Positions 8,560 to 17,389 of a stretch of DNA of 64,000 nucleotides are shown here, in pieces (the first letter of the stretch is position 1; every line of letters starts with the position of its first letter). Made by a program: the position numbers and the translations under genes. The notes beneath the pieces were generated by a model that searched no databases, was not told the origin of the DNA, and worked only from the letters and a program-made list of their open reading frames with translations. The DNA comes from Polaromonas sp. SP1 (GTDB taxonomy: Bacteria; Pseudomonadota; Gammaproteobacteria; Burkholderiales; Burkholderiaceae_C). The DNA lies in contig NZ_CP031013.1 of NCBI RefSeq assembly GCF_003711205.1, positions 558,001 through 622,000 of the forward strand, given 5' to 3'.

Positions 8560-10535
8560 CCACCGCTGCCCCGCGCAGCCCCCTGCGTGAGGAACGTCAT
8601 CCGAATTCGGTCACGGCGCCGCCGCTGAACCGTGGTTCGATGGCGCCGCGCCCCTGGCGCGGCTTCTGGAACAGCATGGCAACCGCCGTGTTGCTGCCCA
8701 TGCTGGCCCTCTTCAAGGCGGCCGACCCTGCCGCCTTGCGACCCCTGCCCGCCCCACGGCCCGAGGCCTGGCAGCGCGCGGCCAAACGCCGCCGCACCGT
8801 GTTCCTGCTGCTGACGCTGGTCAGCACGGTGCTGGCGACCAGCATCTTTGCCGACATGCAGCCCGACTACGACAACGCCTGGCTGCAGTACGGCCAGATC
8901 ACGCTGTTTGCGCTGCTGTCGGCCTGGGTCGTGACGGGTTTCATGACCGCGATGATGGGTTTTTACGTGACGATTTACGGCGACAAGCACGCGCTGTCGG
9001 CCAAAAAAGTCCAGCATGTCCCGCTGGATGCGAGCACACGCACCGCGATCATCATGCCGATCTGCAACGAGGACGTGCGCACCGTGTTTGCCGGCCTGCG
9101 CGCCACCTGCGAGTCGGTCGCGATGACCGGCCATGTGCAGAGCTTTGACGTGTTCGTGCTGTCGGACAGCAACAACCCGGCCATCATCCAGGCCGAGCGC
9201 GCCGCATGGGAAGACCTGCGCACGCAACTGGCGGCCCACCCGGACCAGCCGCAGATCGAGGTGTATTACCGCCTGCGCAAACGCCGCACCGACCGCAAGG
9301 CCGGCAACGTGGCCGACTTTTGCCGCCGCTGGGGCAAGGACTACCGCTACATGGTGGTGCTGGACGCCGACAGCGTGATGAGCGGCGACTGCCTGGTCTC
9401 CATGGTCAAGCTGATGGAAGCCAACCCCAAGGCCGGCATCATCCAGACTGCCACGCAGGCCATCGGCCACGTGACCCTGCATGCGCGCGCGCAGCAGTTC
9501 GCCTCGCGCGTGACGGGCCGCCTCTTCACGCTGGGCATGCAGTTCTGGCAGATGGGCGAGTCGCACTACTGGGGCCACAACGCCATCATCCGCATTGAGC
9601 CTTTCATGAAGCACTGCGCGCTGGCGCACATCAGCGGCACGGGCGGCATGGCCGGCAGCATCATGTCGCACGATTTTGTCGAGGCCGCGCTGATGCGCCG
9701 CGCCGGCTACCACGTGTGGCTGGTGGGCGACCTGGTGGGCAGCTACGAGCAGCAGCCGCCCGATTTGCTGGCCGAGCTGCAGCGCGACCGCCGCTGGTGC
9801 CAGGGCAACCTGCAAAACTCGCGCCTGATCGCCGAGCCGGGCATCCACCCGGTGCACCGCTCCATGTTCGGCACGGGCGCGATGGCCTATTTGTCGGCGC
9901 CGCTGTGGCTGTGCTTCCTCACGCTAGGCACGGCGCTGTGGCTGTCGGGCTCGCCGATGATTGCCGACTGGACGCTGCTGCCGGGCGAGCTGATGGCGCT
10001 CTGGGGCTGGACGCTGTGCATGCTGTTTTTGCCGCGCATCCTGGGCATCGTCGCCGTGCTGGTCAACCGCCAGCAGGCCTCTTACGGCGGCACCGCCAGC
10101 CTGCTGCGCAGCGCGTTGCTGGAGACGCTGATCGCGCTGCTGCAGGCGCCCATCCGCATGCTGGCGCATTCGCTGTTTGTGGTGGTGGCCCTCACCGGCC
10201 TGAAGCTCGAATGGAAGTCGCCCCCGCGCGAAGCGGCCGCCGTGCCCTGGCGCCATGCGCTGGCGCAGCTGGCGCCCATGTCCGGCGTGATTGTGCTGCT
10301 GGCCGTCGGCATTGCGGTGATCGATGCCCGCGCACTGGTCTGGCTGATCCCGGTCGGCCTGCCGCTGCTGCTGGCGATCCCGATGACGGTGCTCACCAGC
10401 AAGGTCGGCGTGGGCACGGCCCTGCGTGCGCAGAACTACCTGCTGATCCCGGAAGAGACCCGCTCGCCGGCGGTGCTGCGCCGCGCCTGGCTGCATGCAA
10501 GCCGGCTGGCCCAGCCTCGGCTGAAGGCGGCCTGA
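8535..10535 (+). CDS. opgH: Glucans biosynthesis glucosyltransferase OpgH
   Basis: A 666-residue inner-membrane family-2 glycosyltransferase that polymerises the beta-1,2-linked glucan backbone from UDP-glucose. It has two N-terminal membrane segments, then a cytoplasmic catalytic domain with IIMPICNED, VLSDSNN, the metal-binding LDADS, the SHDFVEAAL acid and RDRRW (the (Q/R)xxRW motif). Several C-terminal membrane segments follow. It overlaps opgG by 25 bases, so the two are one operon. It ends just before a strong terminator. Confidence 0.95.
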   Translation: MDQPDHTLTTAAPRSPLREERHPNSVTAPPLNRGSMAPRPWRGFWNSMATAVLLPMLALFKAADPAALRPLPAPRPEAWQRAAKRRRTVFLLLTLVSTVLATSIFADMQPDYDNAWLQYGQITLFALLSAWVVTGFMTAMMGFYVTIYGDKHALSAKKVQHVPLDASTRTAIIMPICNEDVRTVFAGLRATCESVAMTGHVQSFDVFVLSDSNNPAIIQAERAAWEDLRTQLAAHPDQPQIEVYYRLRKRRTDRKAGNVADFCRRWGKDYRYMVVLDADSVMSGDCLVSMVKLMEANPKAGIIQTATQAIGHVTLHARAQQFASRVTGRLFTLGMQFWQMGESHYWGHNAIIRIEPFMKHCALAHISGTGGMAGSIMSHDFVEAALMRRAGYHVWLVGDLVGSYEQQPPDLLAELQRDRRWCQGNLQNSRLIAEPGIHPVHRSMFGTGAMAYLSAPLWLCFLTLGTALWLSGSPMIADWTLLPGELMALWGWTLCMLFLPRILGIVAVLVNRQQASYGGTASLLRSALLETLIALLQAPIRMLAHSLFVVVALTGLKLEWKSPPREAAAVPWRHALAQLAPMSGVIVLLAVGIAVIDARALVWLIPVGLPLLLAIPMTVLTSKVGVGTALRAQNYLLIPEETRSPAVLRRAWLHASRLAQPRLKAA

Positions 10536-10550
10536 CGCGTTTGAAAAGCC

Positions 10551-10585
10551 CAAGAAAAAAGCCGCTTGAAGCGGCTTTTTTCTTG
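10551..10585. terminator. Bidirectional terminator between opgH and ffh
   Basis: A perfect 16-bp stem (10551-10566 with 10570-10585) closes a 3-base loop TGA. The GC core GCCGCT/AGCGGC is flanked by six A and six T, so it can act in both directions, for opgH forward and ffh reverse. Confidence 0.9.
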
Positions 10586-10603
10586 GCGGTCAATTCCGGC
10601 AAA

Positions 10604-10668
10604 TGCTATTAATTTAATAGCTATAAGTCCAGGCGGCGATTGGGCAGGTGGCCTTTTTTGCTTAAATC
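10604..10668 (+). repeat. Family 1 intergenic repeat copy
   Basis: Begins TGCTATTAATTTAATAGCTA, a palindromic head, and ends with GGGCAGGTGGCCTTTTTTGC. It lies between the terminator and the ffh stop codon. Confidence 0.8.
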
Positions 10669-10676
10669 CCGGCCGG

Positions 10677-12035
10677 TTAAAACTTCGGCATGCCCTTCAT
10701 GCCGCCCATGCGCTTCATCATCTTCATCATGCCGCTGCCCTTCATCTTCTTCATCATGCCCTGCATCTGCTCAAACTCGTTGAGCAGGCGGTTGACCTCC
10801 TGAACATGCACGCCGGAGCCGGCGGCGATGCGGCGCTTGCGGGTGGCCTTGATGAGTTCGGGCTTGCGGCGCTCCAGCGGCGTCATGCTCTGGATGATGC
10901 CTTCCTTGCGCTTGATGTCTTTTTCGGCCTTGTCCATGTCGACCTGGCCGGCCTTGGCGGCCATTTGCGCGGGCAGTTTGTCGAGCAGGCTGGACAGCCC
11001 GCCCATGTTTTTCATCTGCTGCAGCTGGCTCAGGAAGTCGTTGAGGTCAAAGCCGTCGCCGGACTTGATCTTGGCGGCAAGCTTCTGGGCGGACGCCATG
11101 TCCACCCCGGCAGCCACCTGCTCGACCAGCGCGACGATGTCGCCCATGCCCAGGATGCGGCCGGCGTGGCGCTCGGCGTCAAACACTTCCAGGCCGTCGA
11201 TCTTTTCGCTGGTGCCGGAGAACTTGATGGGCGCGCCGGTGACCTGGCGCACGCTCAGCGCCGCGCCGCCGCGCGAGTCGCCGTCGGTTTTGGTCAGGAT
11301 GATGCCGGTGAGCGGCAGTGCTTCCTTAAAAGCCTTGGCGGTGTTGACGGCGTCCTGGCCCTGCATCGCGTCGACCACAAACAGGGTTTCGACCGGGTTC
11401 AGGATGGCGTGCAGCTCCTTGATTTCGGCCATCAGGGCTTCGTCAATGGCCAGGCGGCCGGCCGTGTCGACCAGCAGCACGTCAAAGAAATGCTTGCGGG
11501 CGTAGTCAATGGCGGCGCGGGCGATGTCGGCCGGTTTCTGCTCGGGCGAGCTCGGGAACCACTCGGCGCCGGCCTGCTTGGTCACGGTTTTGAGCTGCTC
11601 GATGGCGGCCGGGCGGTAGACGTCGCCCGAGACCGTCAGCACTTTTTTCTTGCGCTTTTCGATCAGGTGCTTGGCCAGCTTGGCGGTTGTCGTGGTTTTA
11701 CCCGCGCCCTGCAGGCCGGCCATCAGGATGACGGCGGGCGGCTGGGCCGCCAGGTTGATGTCGCTCACGCCTTCGCCCATCGTTGCCGCCAGCTCGCGGT
11801 TGACGATGCCGACCAGCGCCTGGCCCGGCGAGAGCGATCCCATCACCTCCTGACCAAGCGCTTTGTCCTTGACCCGGGCAATGAAGTCGCGCACCACCGG
11901 CAGGGCGACGTCGGCCTCCAGCAGCGCCATGCGCACCTCGCGCAGCATGTCCTGCACATTGGATTCGGTGATGCGGGCCTGGCCTCGCATTTCCTTGACG
12001 AGGCGGGATAACTTGTCGGTAAGGGCTGAGGCCAT
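10677..12035 (-). CDS. ffh: Signal recognition particle protein Ffh
   Basis: The GTPase of the signal recognition particle, which binds 4.5S RNA and signal peptides of membrane proteins and docks with FtsY. 452 residues: N domain (about 1-90), G domain with P-loop GLQGAGKTTTTAK (about 101-113), DTAGR and TKTDGDSRGG, then an M domain ending in a methionine-rich tail (MQGMMKKMKGSGMMKMMKRM). It is divergent from ypjD with 100 bases between; that gap has no convincing promoter that I can call. Confidence 0.98.
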   Translation of the reverse strand: MASALTDKLSRLVKEMRGQARITESNVQDMLREVRMALLEADVALPVVRDFIARVKDKALGQEVMGSLSPGQALVGIVNRELAATMGEGVSDINLAAQPPAVILMAGLQGAGKTTTTAKLAKHLIEKRKKKVLTVSGDVYRPAAIEQLKTVTKQAGAEWFPSSPEQKPADIARAAIDYARKHFFDVLLVDTAGRLAIDEALMAEIKELHAILNPVETLFVVDAMQGQDAVNTAKAFKEALPLTGIILTKTDGDSRGGAALSVRQVTGAPIKFSGTSEKIDGLEVFDAERHAGRILGMGDIVALVEQVAAGVDMASAQKLAAKIKSGDGFDLNDFLSQLQQMKNMGGLSSLLDKLPAQMAAKAGQVDMDKAEKDIKRKEGIIQSMTPLERRKPELIKATRKRRIAAGSGVHVQEVNRLLNEFEQMQGMMKKMKGSGMMKMMKRMGGMKGMPKF

Positions 12036-12135
12036 GGGAAGGCGCCACGGGCGTGGGGCAGTTAGGGGTGGGAAAGGGAGGGCGCCAGGCTGTCAGGAGG
12101 GCGGCGGGAAAGACAGTAAAGGCTAAACTCTAGCC

Positions 12136-12936
12136 ATGATTTTAGCTTTGAGCGCCTGGTGGGGTCTTGCGGTAGCGGCGGGCGCCGCCATTGCCTATGC
12201 CGTGCTGGCGCTGGCCACCCCGCGCCTGGCGGCCGGCACCATCCGCGCCGTGCTGCTGGCGGCCTGGCTGCTGCACGCGCTCGCGCTGGCCGACGGCCTG
12301 CTGGGCGAGCCGCCCCGCTTCGGTTTTGCGCCGGCCCTGTCCATGACGGTCTGGCTGGTGCTGACCGTCTACGCGATCGAAAGCCGCCTTTTCCCGCAGC
12401 TGCAGGCCCATTGGGCGCTGGCCGGGCTGGGCAGCGCGGCCGTCATCGTTGCCGCCATCTTCCCCGGAACGACCTACCACGCCATCGCCTCACCCTGGCT
12501 GCCGCTGCACTGGGCCCTGGGCATCGCGTCTTACGGACTCTTTGCCGCGGCGGTCGTGCACGGCTGGCTGATGACGCGCTCCGAACGGGCCATCCGCCTG
12601 GCCGCGCAAACCGATGCCGGCGTGCCGCTGCTCACGCTGGAGCGCCTGACCTTCCGCTTCGTCGAGGCCGGCTTTGTGCTGCTGTCGGCCACGCTGTTTG
12701 TAGGCTGGCTGTTTGCCGAGACGCTCTACGGGCCGGGACTGGCCTGGAAGTGGAACCACAAAACCGTTTTTTCCGTCCTGGCCTGGTTGACATTCGCCGG
12801 CCTGCTGATCGGCCGCGCGCGCCTGGGCTGGCGCGGGCGCAAGGCGGTAAACGTTTTGTACCTGGGGTCGGGCTTGCTGCTGCTGGGCTATGCGGGTTCG
12901 CGCTTTGTGCTTGAAGTCATCCTGAGGCGGGCATGA
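12136..12936 (+). CDS. ypjD: YpjD/CcsA-like inner-membrane protein
   Basis: A 266-residue protein with about eight membrane segments, related to the cytochrome c assembly family CcsA/CcmC. Family traits seen are a conserved His in LHWALGIASYGLF (about 129), the AETLYGPGLAWKWNHKTVFSVLAW loop region with its Trp and His, and the general layout. ypjD beside ffh is a conserved pairing in proteobacteria. The canonical WGxxWxWD haem-handling motif is not present, so a direct role in cytochrome c assembly is uncertain. It overlaps the next gene by four bases. Confidence 0.82.
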   Translation: MILALSAWWGLAVAAGAAIAYAVLALATPRLAAGTIRAVLLAAWLLHALALADGLLGEPPRFGFAPALSMTVWLVLTVYAIESRLFPQLQAHWALAGLGSAAVIVAAIFPGTTYHAIASPWLPLHWALGIASYGLFAAAVVHGWLMTRSERAIRLAAQTDAGVPLLTLERLTFRFVEAGFVLLSATLFVGWLFAETLYGPGLAWKWNHKTVFSVLAWLTFAGLLIGRARLGWRGRKAVNVLYLGSGLLLLGYAGSRFVLEVILRRA

Positions 12937-13184
12937 AATACCTGCTGGTCGCGGCCCTGGTGCTGGTGGTGTTCTGGCTCTGGCGGAACAACCGCGACGC
13001 GGAAAGAAAAGACGCTGCGGCAAGCCGTGCGCCGGCCCCGCCAAAACCCGGAACTGCTGTCACCGAAATCGTCGCCTGCGAGGTCTGCGGCGTACATTTG
13101 CCGAAATCAGAAGCGCTGATCGCAGGCAAGGGCATTTACTGCAGCGATGCGCACCGCCGCCAGGCCGGGGGCCAGGGCCTGTGA
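12933..13184 (+). CDS. Small membrane-anchored protein, PP0621-like
   Basis: 83 residues: an N-terminal membrane helix (about 3-17, LLVAALVLVVFWLW), a charged linker, and a C-terminal zinc-ribbon-like part with CEVCGVHLP and a third Cys in GIYCSDAHR. This matches the PP0621 family of uncharacterised proteins found next to pilS in pseudomonads and burkholderiales. Start (ATGA) and stop (GTGA) overlap both neighbours, so it is translated as part of the ypjD-pilS-pilR unit. Function unknown. Confidence 0.78.
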   Translation: MKYLLVAALVLVVFWLWRNNRDAERKDAAASRAPAPPKPGTAVTEIVACEVCGVHLPKSEALIAGKGIYCSDAHRRQAGGQGL

Positions 13185-14899
13185 CCACGCCGTCCCATTG
13201 GTTTGAGACAGGCGGCGACAAGATACCCGGCGCCTGGGAAAACGAGCCGGAAGTGGGTTCATTCGGGCGCCTGTGGCGCGTATTCATGACGGCGCGCGTG
13301 GCGATTGCCTCCGTGCTGGTGATCCTGCAGGCCGTTATTTATGCGCTGGGCAATATCACCGACGGCTGGTCCATCGCGGTGTGCGTCGCCTATCTGTGCG
13401 CAACGCTGGCGGTGCGGCTCTGGGCCAGGCCCCGGCCGCCCGGAAGCACCTTTGACGCGCAATGGGTATTGACGATCGGCGTGGATGTCATCACGTTCTC
13501 GGCGCTGAATTTTCTGCAGTCGAGCGGCATCAACTACACACCGCTGTTTGCGCTGCCGGTGCTGCTCTCCTCCATCCTCGGCCCGATTTTGCTGGCTTTT
13601 GGAACGGCCGCCAGCGTCACGCTGCTGCTGCTGGTGGAGGCATGGTCGAGCTCGCTGCAAAACCTGGGTGACTCCAGCGCGCGCTTTCTGCAGTCGGGGC
13701 TGAGCGGCTCCGGCTTCTTCCTGGTGGCACTGCTGGCCAATCACCTGGCACTGCGCCTGGCGCGTGAAGAGCAACTGGCAAAGCGCAGCCAGTCTGCCGC
13801 GCGCATGCAGATCCAGGTCAATGAACTGGTCGTCGAAACCCTGGCGGACGGTGTGCTGGTGGTGGATATCAACGGCATCGTCCGTTCAGCGAACCCTGCT
13901 TCCCGGCGTTTGCTGACAGCCGGGGAATCCGTGCGCAACGCACCTTTTATCCTGGCCACCGAAGCGGCCTGGCAGCCGCTGGCCGAATTGACGCACCACA
14001 CTTTCAGCACACAGACTCCCCAGGAGGCCGACGTCAGCCTTGAGTACCCGGACAGCCACAGCCGGCGGCTGCACGTGCGCACGCGGCTGGCGGCCTCGCA
14101 AAACGGCACGCACGAGAGTCTTTGCGTGATGTTTCTCGAGGACCTGCGTGAAATGGAAGCGCGGGTGAGAACCGAGAAGATGGCCGCCATGGGACGCATG
14201 TCGGCCGCGGTGGCGCATGAGATCAGGAATCCGCTGGCGGCCATCTCGCAGGCCAACGCGCTGCTCGAGGAAGACCTGCAGGACGCAGGGCACCGCCAGC
14301 TCACCGCCATGGTCAGGCAAAACGCGCAGCGCCTGGCCAAAATTGTCGACGAGGTGCTGAATATCTCCAGGGCCCAGGCGCAACTGCCGCTGGCAGAGGC
14401 GACTGCCCTGGCGCTGGATGAAACCGTCCAAAAAATCGCCACCGACTGGGGTACCCAAACCGCCGCATCGCAGCGAATGCGCATCACGACAGACTCGGGC
14501 AACGCCGTCGTGTGCTTTGAGCCCGAACACCTGCGGCGCCTGATGGTCAATTTGCTGGACAACGCCTTGCGCTATGCCGGCACCTCCGTCCGCTCCATCG
14601 AGGTGAGTACCCAGGTCGTTTCACCGGGGCAGGCGTTCCTGTCGGTATGGAGCGACGGGCAGCCGCTGGAGCAAACCGTCCAGACCCATCTCTTCGAGCC
14701 GTTTTTCTCTTCGGAAAGCCGCTCCAGCGGATTGGGCCTCTATATTTGCCGCGAACTGTGCGAGCGCTACGGCGCGCTTATCGGCTACCAGCGCGTACAA
14801 CGCGCCGGCACCGAGGGCAATGAATTCTTCGTCATGTTCAGGCCGACCTCCCCCGCTTTAAACACGCCGCCGCCTTCTTTTGCCACAATGCCCACCTAA
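13181..14899 (+). CDS. pilS: Sensor histidine kinase PilS
   Basis: Sensor of the PilS-PilR system that controls type IV pilin transcription. 572 residues: about six membrane segments in the first 190, a PAS-like domain (VNELVVETLADGVLVVDING, about 210-310), H-box VAHEIRNPLAAIS, N-box NLLDNALRYAG and G-box SSGLGLYICRE. It starts at GTG 13181 within the stop of the preceding gene (GTGA). The D/G1 box is weak (SVWSDGQPL), as is common in PilS. The pilin target is not in this window. Confidence 0.93.
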   Translation: MTTPSHWFETGGDKIPGAWENEPEVGSFGRLWRVFMTARVAIASVLVILQAVIYALGNITDGWSIAVCVAYLCATLAVRLWARPRPPGSTFDAQWVLTIGVDVITFSALNFLQSSGINYTPLFALPVLLSSILGPILLAFGTAASVTLLLLVEAWSSSLQNLGDSSARFLQSGLSGSGFFLVALLANHLALRLAREEQLAKRSQSAARMQIQVNELVVETLADGVLVVDINGIVRSANPASRRLLTAGESVRNAPFILATEAAWQPLAELTHHTFSTQTPQEADVSLEYPDSHSRRLHVRTRLAASQNGTHESLCVMFLEDLREMEARVRTEKMAAMGRMSAAVAHEIRNPLAAISQANALLEEDLQDAGHRQLTAMVRQNAQRLAKIVDEVLNISRAQAQLPLAEATALALDETVQKIATDWGTQTAASQRMRITTDSGNAVVCFEPEHLRRLMVNLLDNALRYAGTSVRSIEVSTQVVSPGQAFLSVWSDGQPLEQTVQTHLFEPFFSSESRSSGLGLYICRELCERYGALIGYQRVQRAGTEGNEFFVMFRPTSPALNTPPPSFATMPT

Positions 14900-16353
14900 T
14901 GAGCACGCAAGCCCCCGCCGCCCAGCAAGCCCGCATCCTCGTCATTGACGACGAGCCGGACCTGCGCACCCTCTACGAGCTGACGCTGCTCAGGGAAGGC
15001 TATCGGGTGGAAGCTGCCGGCGACCTGCAGCAGGCCCGCCAGCAACTGAGTGAAAACCGCTTCGACGCGGTCATCACCGACATGCGCCTGCCGGACGGCC
15101 TGGGCCTCGAATTGCTGCGCGACCTGGTGACCCAGCAGCGGCCGGAGCGCTGCGTGGTCATCACGGCGCACGGTTCTGCCGAAAATGCGGTCGAAGCGCT
15201 GAAGGCCGGCGCTTTTGACTACCTCACCAAGCCGGTCGACCTCAAACAGTTTCGCAGCGTCGTCGCCTCGGCCGTGCAGGGCGCGCGGCAGCCCGCTGCT
15301 GCCGCCAAGGCCGAACGCAATGGCGCGGAACCGGGTATCGCCCCCCTCGCGATCCCGCTGCCCGTAGCCGCCGATGCGCCTTTGATACTGCAAAAACTGG
15401 TCGGTGAATCGGCCGTCATGCGCGCCGTGAAATCGCGCATCGTCAAGGTGGCGGGCAGCATGGCGCCGGTTTTGATCCAGGGAGAATCGGGCACCGGCAA
15501 GGAACTGGTCGCGCGAGCGGTGCACGGCTGCAGCCACCGGGCGGCAGGCCCTTTTGTGGCAGTCAACTGCAGCGCCATCCCCGAGAACCTTCTCGAAGCG
15601 GAGTTCTTCGGCGCGCGCAAAGGGGCGTACACCGGATCGGCACAGGACCGGCAGGGCTACTTCCAGGCGGCCAAAGGCGGCACCCTGTTTCTCGATGAGA
15701 TCGGCGACCTGCCGCTGGCCATGCAATCCAAGCTGTTGCGGGCCATCCAGGAGCGAACGGTGCGCCCGCTGGGCTCCCCGCACGAAGATGCCGTCGATGT
15801 GCGCATCGTCAGCGCCACCCACAAGGACCTGTCCGCCGGCGTAGAGCAAGGCACCTTCCGCCAGGACCTGTATTACCGGCTCAACGTGATCGAGATTCTT
15901 GTGCCCGCCCTGCGCGAGCGCCGGGAAGACCTGCCCGCTCTGTGCAAGGCACTGCTTTCAAGAATCTGCCAGGAGTCCGGCTTCGGCATGCCCGAGCTGA
16001 CGGACGCCGTGATGGAACAACTGCGCGCGCGGCCCTTCAACGGCAATGTGCGGGAGCTTGAAAACACCCTGCACCGGGCGGTGGCGCTCGGCGACGGCAG
16101 CGAGCTTCACTTCGATGCGCCGGCGGAAGAGCACGTCTCGGTTCCCGAGAACCTGCAGGATTACCTGGACGGGCAGGAAAGAAACATTCTTACCAAGGTA
16201 TTGCTGGAAACCGGCTTTAACCGCACCGCCGCAGCCAGCCGGCTGGGCCTGACGCTTCGCCAGATCCGCTACCGGATTGCCCGCCTGAACATCGTGACGC
16301 CGGGCAGCGACGACCCCGCCGACGGACTCGACCCTGCCGATGACCCCGCCTGA
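14899..16353 (+). CDS. pilR: Sigma-54-dependent response regulator PilR
   Basis: Partner of PilS and activator of the sigma-54 promoter of pilA. 484 residues: receiver domain with IDDEPD, phospho-acceptor Asp61 (VITDMRLPDG) and a Lys in YLTKPVD; AAA+ domain with GESGTGKE, the sigma-54 loop as GAYTGS, and TLFLDEIGD; C-terminal Fis-type helix-turn-helix (NRTAAASRLGLTLRQIRYRI). It overlaps the pilS stop by one base (TAATG) and ampD by 14. The acidic tail after the HTH (about 465-484) is repetitive and probably disordered. Confidence 0.95.
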   Translation: MSTQAPAAQQARILVIDDEPDLRTLYELTLLREGYRVEAAGDLQQARQQLSENRFDAVITDMRLPDGLGLELLRDLVTQQRPERCVVITAHGSAENAVEALKAGAFDYLTKPVDLKQFRSVVASAVQGARQPAAAAKAERNGAEPGIAPLAIPLPVAADAPLILQKLVGESAVMRAVKSRIVKVAGSMAPVLIQGESGTGKELVARAVHGCSHRAAGPFVAVNCSAIPENLLEAEFFGARKGAYTGSAQDRQGYFQAAKGGTLFLDEIGDLPLAMQSKLLRAIQERTVRPLGSPHEDAVDVRIVSATHKDLSAGVEQGTFRQDLYYRLNVIEILVPALRERREDLPALCKALLSRICQESGFGMPELTDAVMEQLRARPFNGNVRELENTLHRAVALGDGSELHFDAPAEEHVSVPENLQDYLDGQERNILTKVLLETGFNRTAAASRLGLTLRQIRYRIARLNIVTPGSDDPADGLDPADDPA

Positions 16354-16942
16354 GCCCGGCGGCGCACCCGCCTCACAGCCCCTGTGGCAAAACGGCTGGT
16401 ACCGGTACGCGCGGGCACTGGCTTCGCCCAATTTCGGCCCGCGGCCCGAAGGCGCGCAGATCGACCTGATCGTCATCCACTCCATCAGCCTGCCGCCCGG
16501 CGAGTTCGGCAACGGCAACGTCCAGCGCCTGTTCACCAATGAACTCGACTGGGAGGCGCATGCTTACTTCCAGGGCATTCGCGGCTTGCAGGTCTCATCG
16601 CATTTTTTCATTGCCCGCGACGGTGCCTTGTGGCAGTTTGTCGGCTGCAACGACCGGGCGTGGCATGCCGGCGAGTCCAGCTACCGCGGACGCGGCAACT
16701 GCAATGACGACTCCATCGGCATTGAGCTGGAGGGGCTGGAAGGCAATCTCTTTGAGGGCCCCCAATATGAAACCCTGGCCGGACTGTGCGCCGGGCTTCT
16801 TCAGGCCTATCCCATTGCCCACATTGCCGGGCATGAGCATATTGCGCCGGGCCGCAAGCTGGATCCGGGACCGGGCTTCGACTGGCCTTTGCTGCAAGAC
16901 GCACTGGCATTGCCTGCTAGGTGTTTTCCCGAAATTATTTGA
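16340..16942 (+). CDS. ampD: 1,6-anhydro-N-acetylmuramyl-L-alanine amidase AmpD
   Basis: Cytoplasmic zinc amidase that removes the peptide from anhydro-MurNAc during peptidoglycan recycling; its activity also sets the level of AmpR-type inducers. 200 residues. Zinc ligands seen: His47 (LIVIHSIS), the His in AGHEHIAPGRK and the Asp in KLDPGPGFDW. The catalytic region includes SHFFIARDG and SIGIELEG. It overlaps pilR by 14 bases. It works in the same pathway as mpl at 29682, which re-uses the released tripeptide. Confidence 0.95.
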   Translation: MTPPEPGGAPASQPLWQNGWYRYARALASPNFGPRPEGAQIDLIVIHSISLPPGEFGNGNVQRLFTNELDWEAHAYFQGIRGLQVSSHFFIARDGALWQFVGCNDRAWHAGESSYRGRGNCNDDSIGIELEGLEGNLFEGPQYETLAGLCAGLLQAYPIAHIAGHEHIAPGRKLDPGPGFDWPLLQDALALPARCFPEII

Positions 16943-17210
16943 ACGGCCCGCCGCGCGCACCACACCATCAGGGTGCATTTTGTGGCGCAAAAATTTGCGG
17001 TACTTTTACCGTTTCAATGCCGGCCGGTGCCGCCGGCCCAAAGCACGCGCAAAGCCGCGCCAGCGCTTTGTCCATGAGGCGCAAGCGTGATTTCATGAGG
17101 GCTTGGCGAGCATCAACGCGCTCTCCGATGCTTGATTGAGGTGCACAAGCACGGCACAAAAAAGCACCTGAAAAAGCCACAAAACGTAACAGCGAATTCA
17201 GAGGGCGATA
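16943..17210. other. Gene-free stretch before the nrdA promoter
   Basis: The 447 bases between ampD and nrdA hold no convincing gene. The first 270 bases show only short open frames without ribosome sites or recognisable products. The promoter and regulatory boxes follow at 17211-17258. Confidence 0.6.
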
Positions 17211-17226
17211 CACTACCTGTAGTGGC
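17211..17226 (+). promoter_or_regulatory. NrdR box 1
   Basis: ACACTACCTGTAGTGG resembles the NrdR consensus ACACWATATVTWGTGT, with inverted ends ACACTA/TAGTG. It starts exactly 32 bases before box 2, about three helical turns, which is the usual NrdR arrangement. Confidence 0.7.
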
Positions 17227-17227
17227 T

Positions 17228-17256
17228 TGTATTCCCTTGGTACCCTAGGTATAGTG
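17228..17256 (+). promoter_or_regulatory. Promoter of nrdAB
   Basis: TTGTAT (17228-17233), a 17-base spacer and TATAGT (17251-17256) form a sigma-70-type promoter. NrdR box 2 covers the -10, so NrdR binding would block it. The leader to the nrdA ATG is about 125 bases. Confidence 0.65.
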
Positions 17257-17258
17257 TC
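17243..17258 (+). promoter_or_regulatory. NrdR box 2
   Basis: ACCCTAGGTATAGTGT matches the NrdR consensus well on its right half and overlaps the -10 hexamer. Confidence 0.7.
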
Positions 17259-17389
17259 TAAGCCCTAATTCAGTTTTGACGTAATTCGGGCCCAGCGCCG
17301 CAGGGAACCGTTCATTGCCCTTGAACAACCCCGGCAAATTTGGATGCCCCGGACAGCACGTCAGACAGTCATAAAACAAAGAGGAACTC

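Noticed and set aside
16921-17139. A 72-codon ORF after ampD
   Set aside because: It starts inside ampD, has no ribosome site and no recognisable product.
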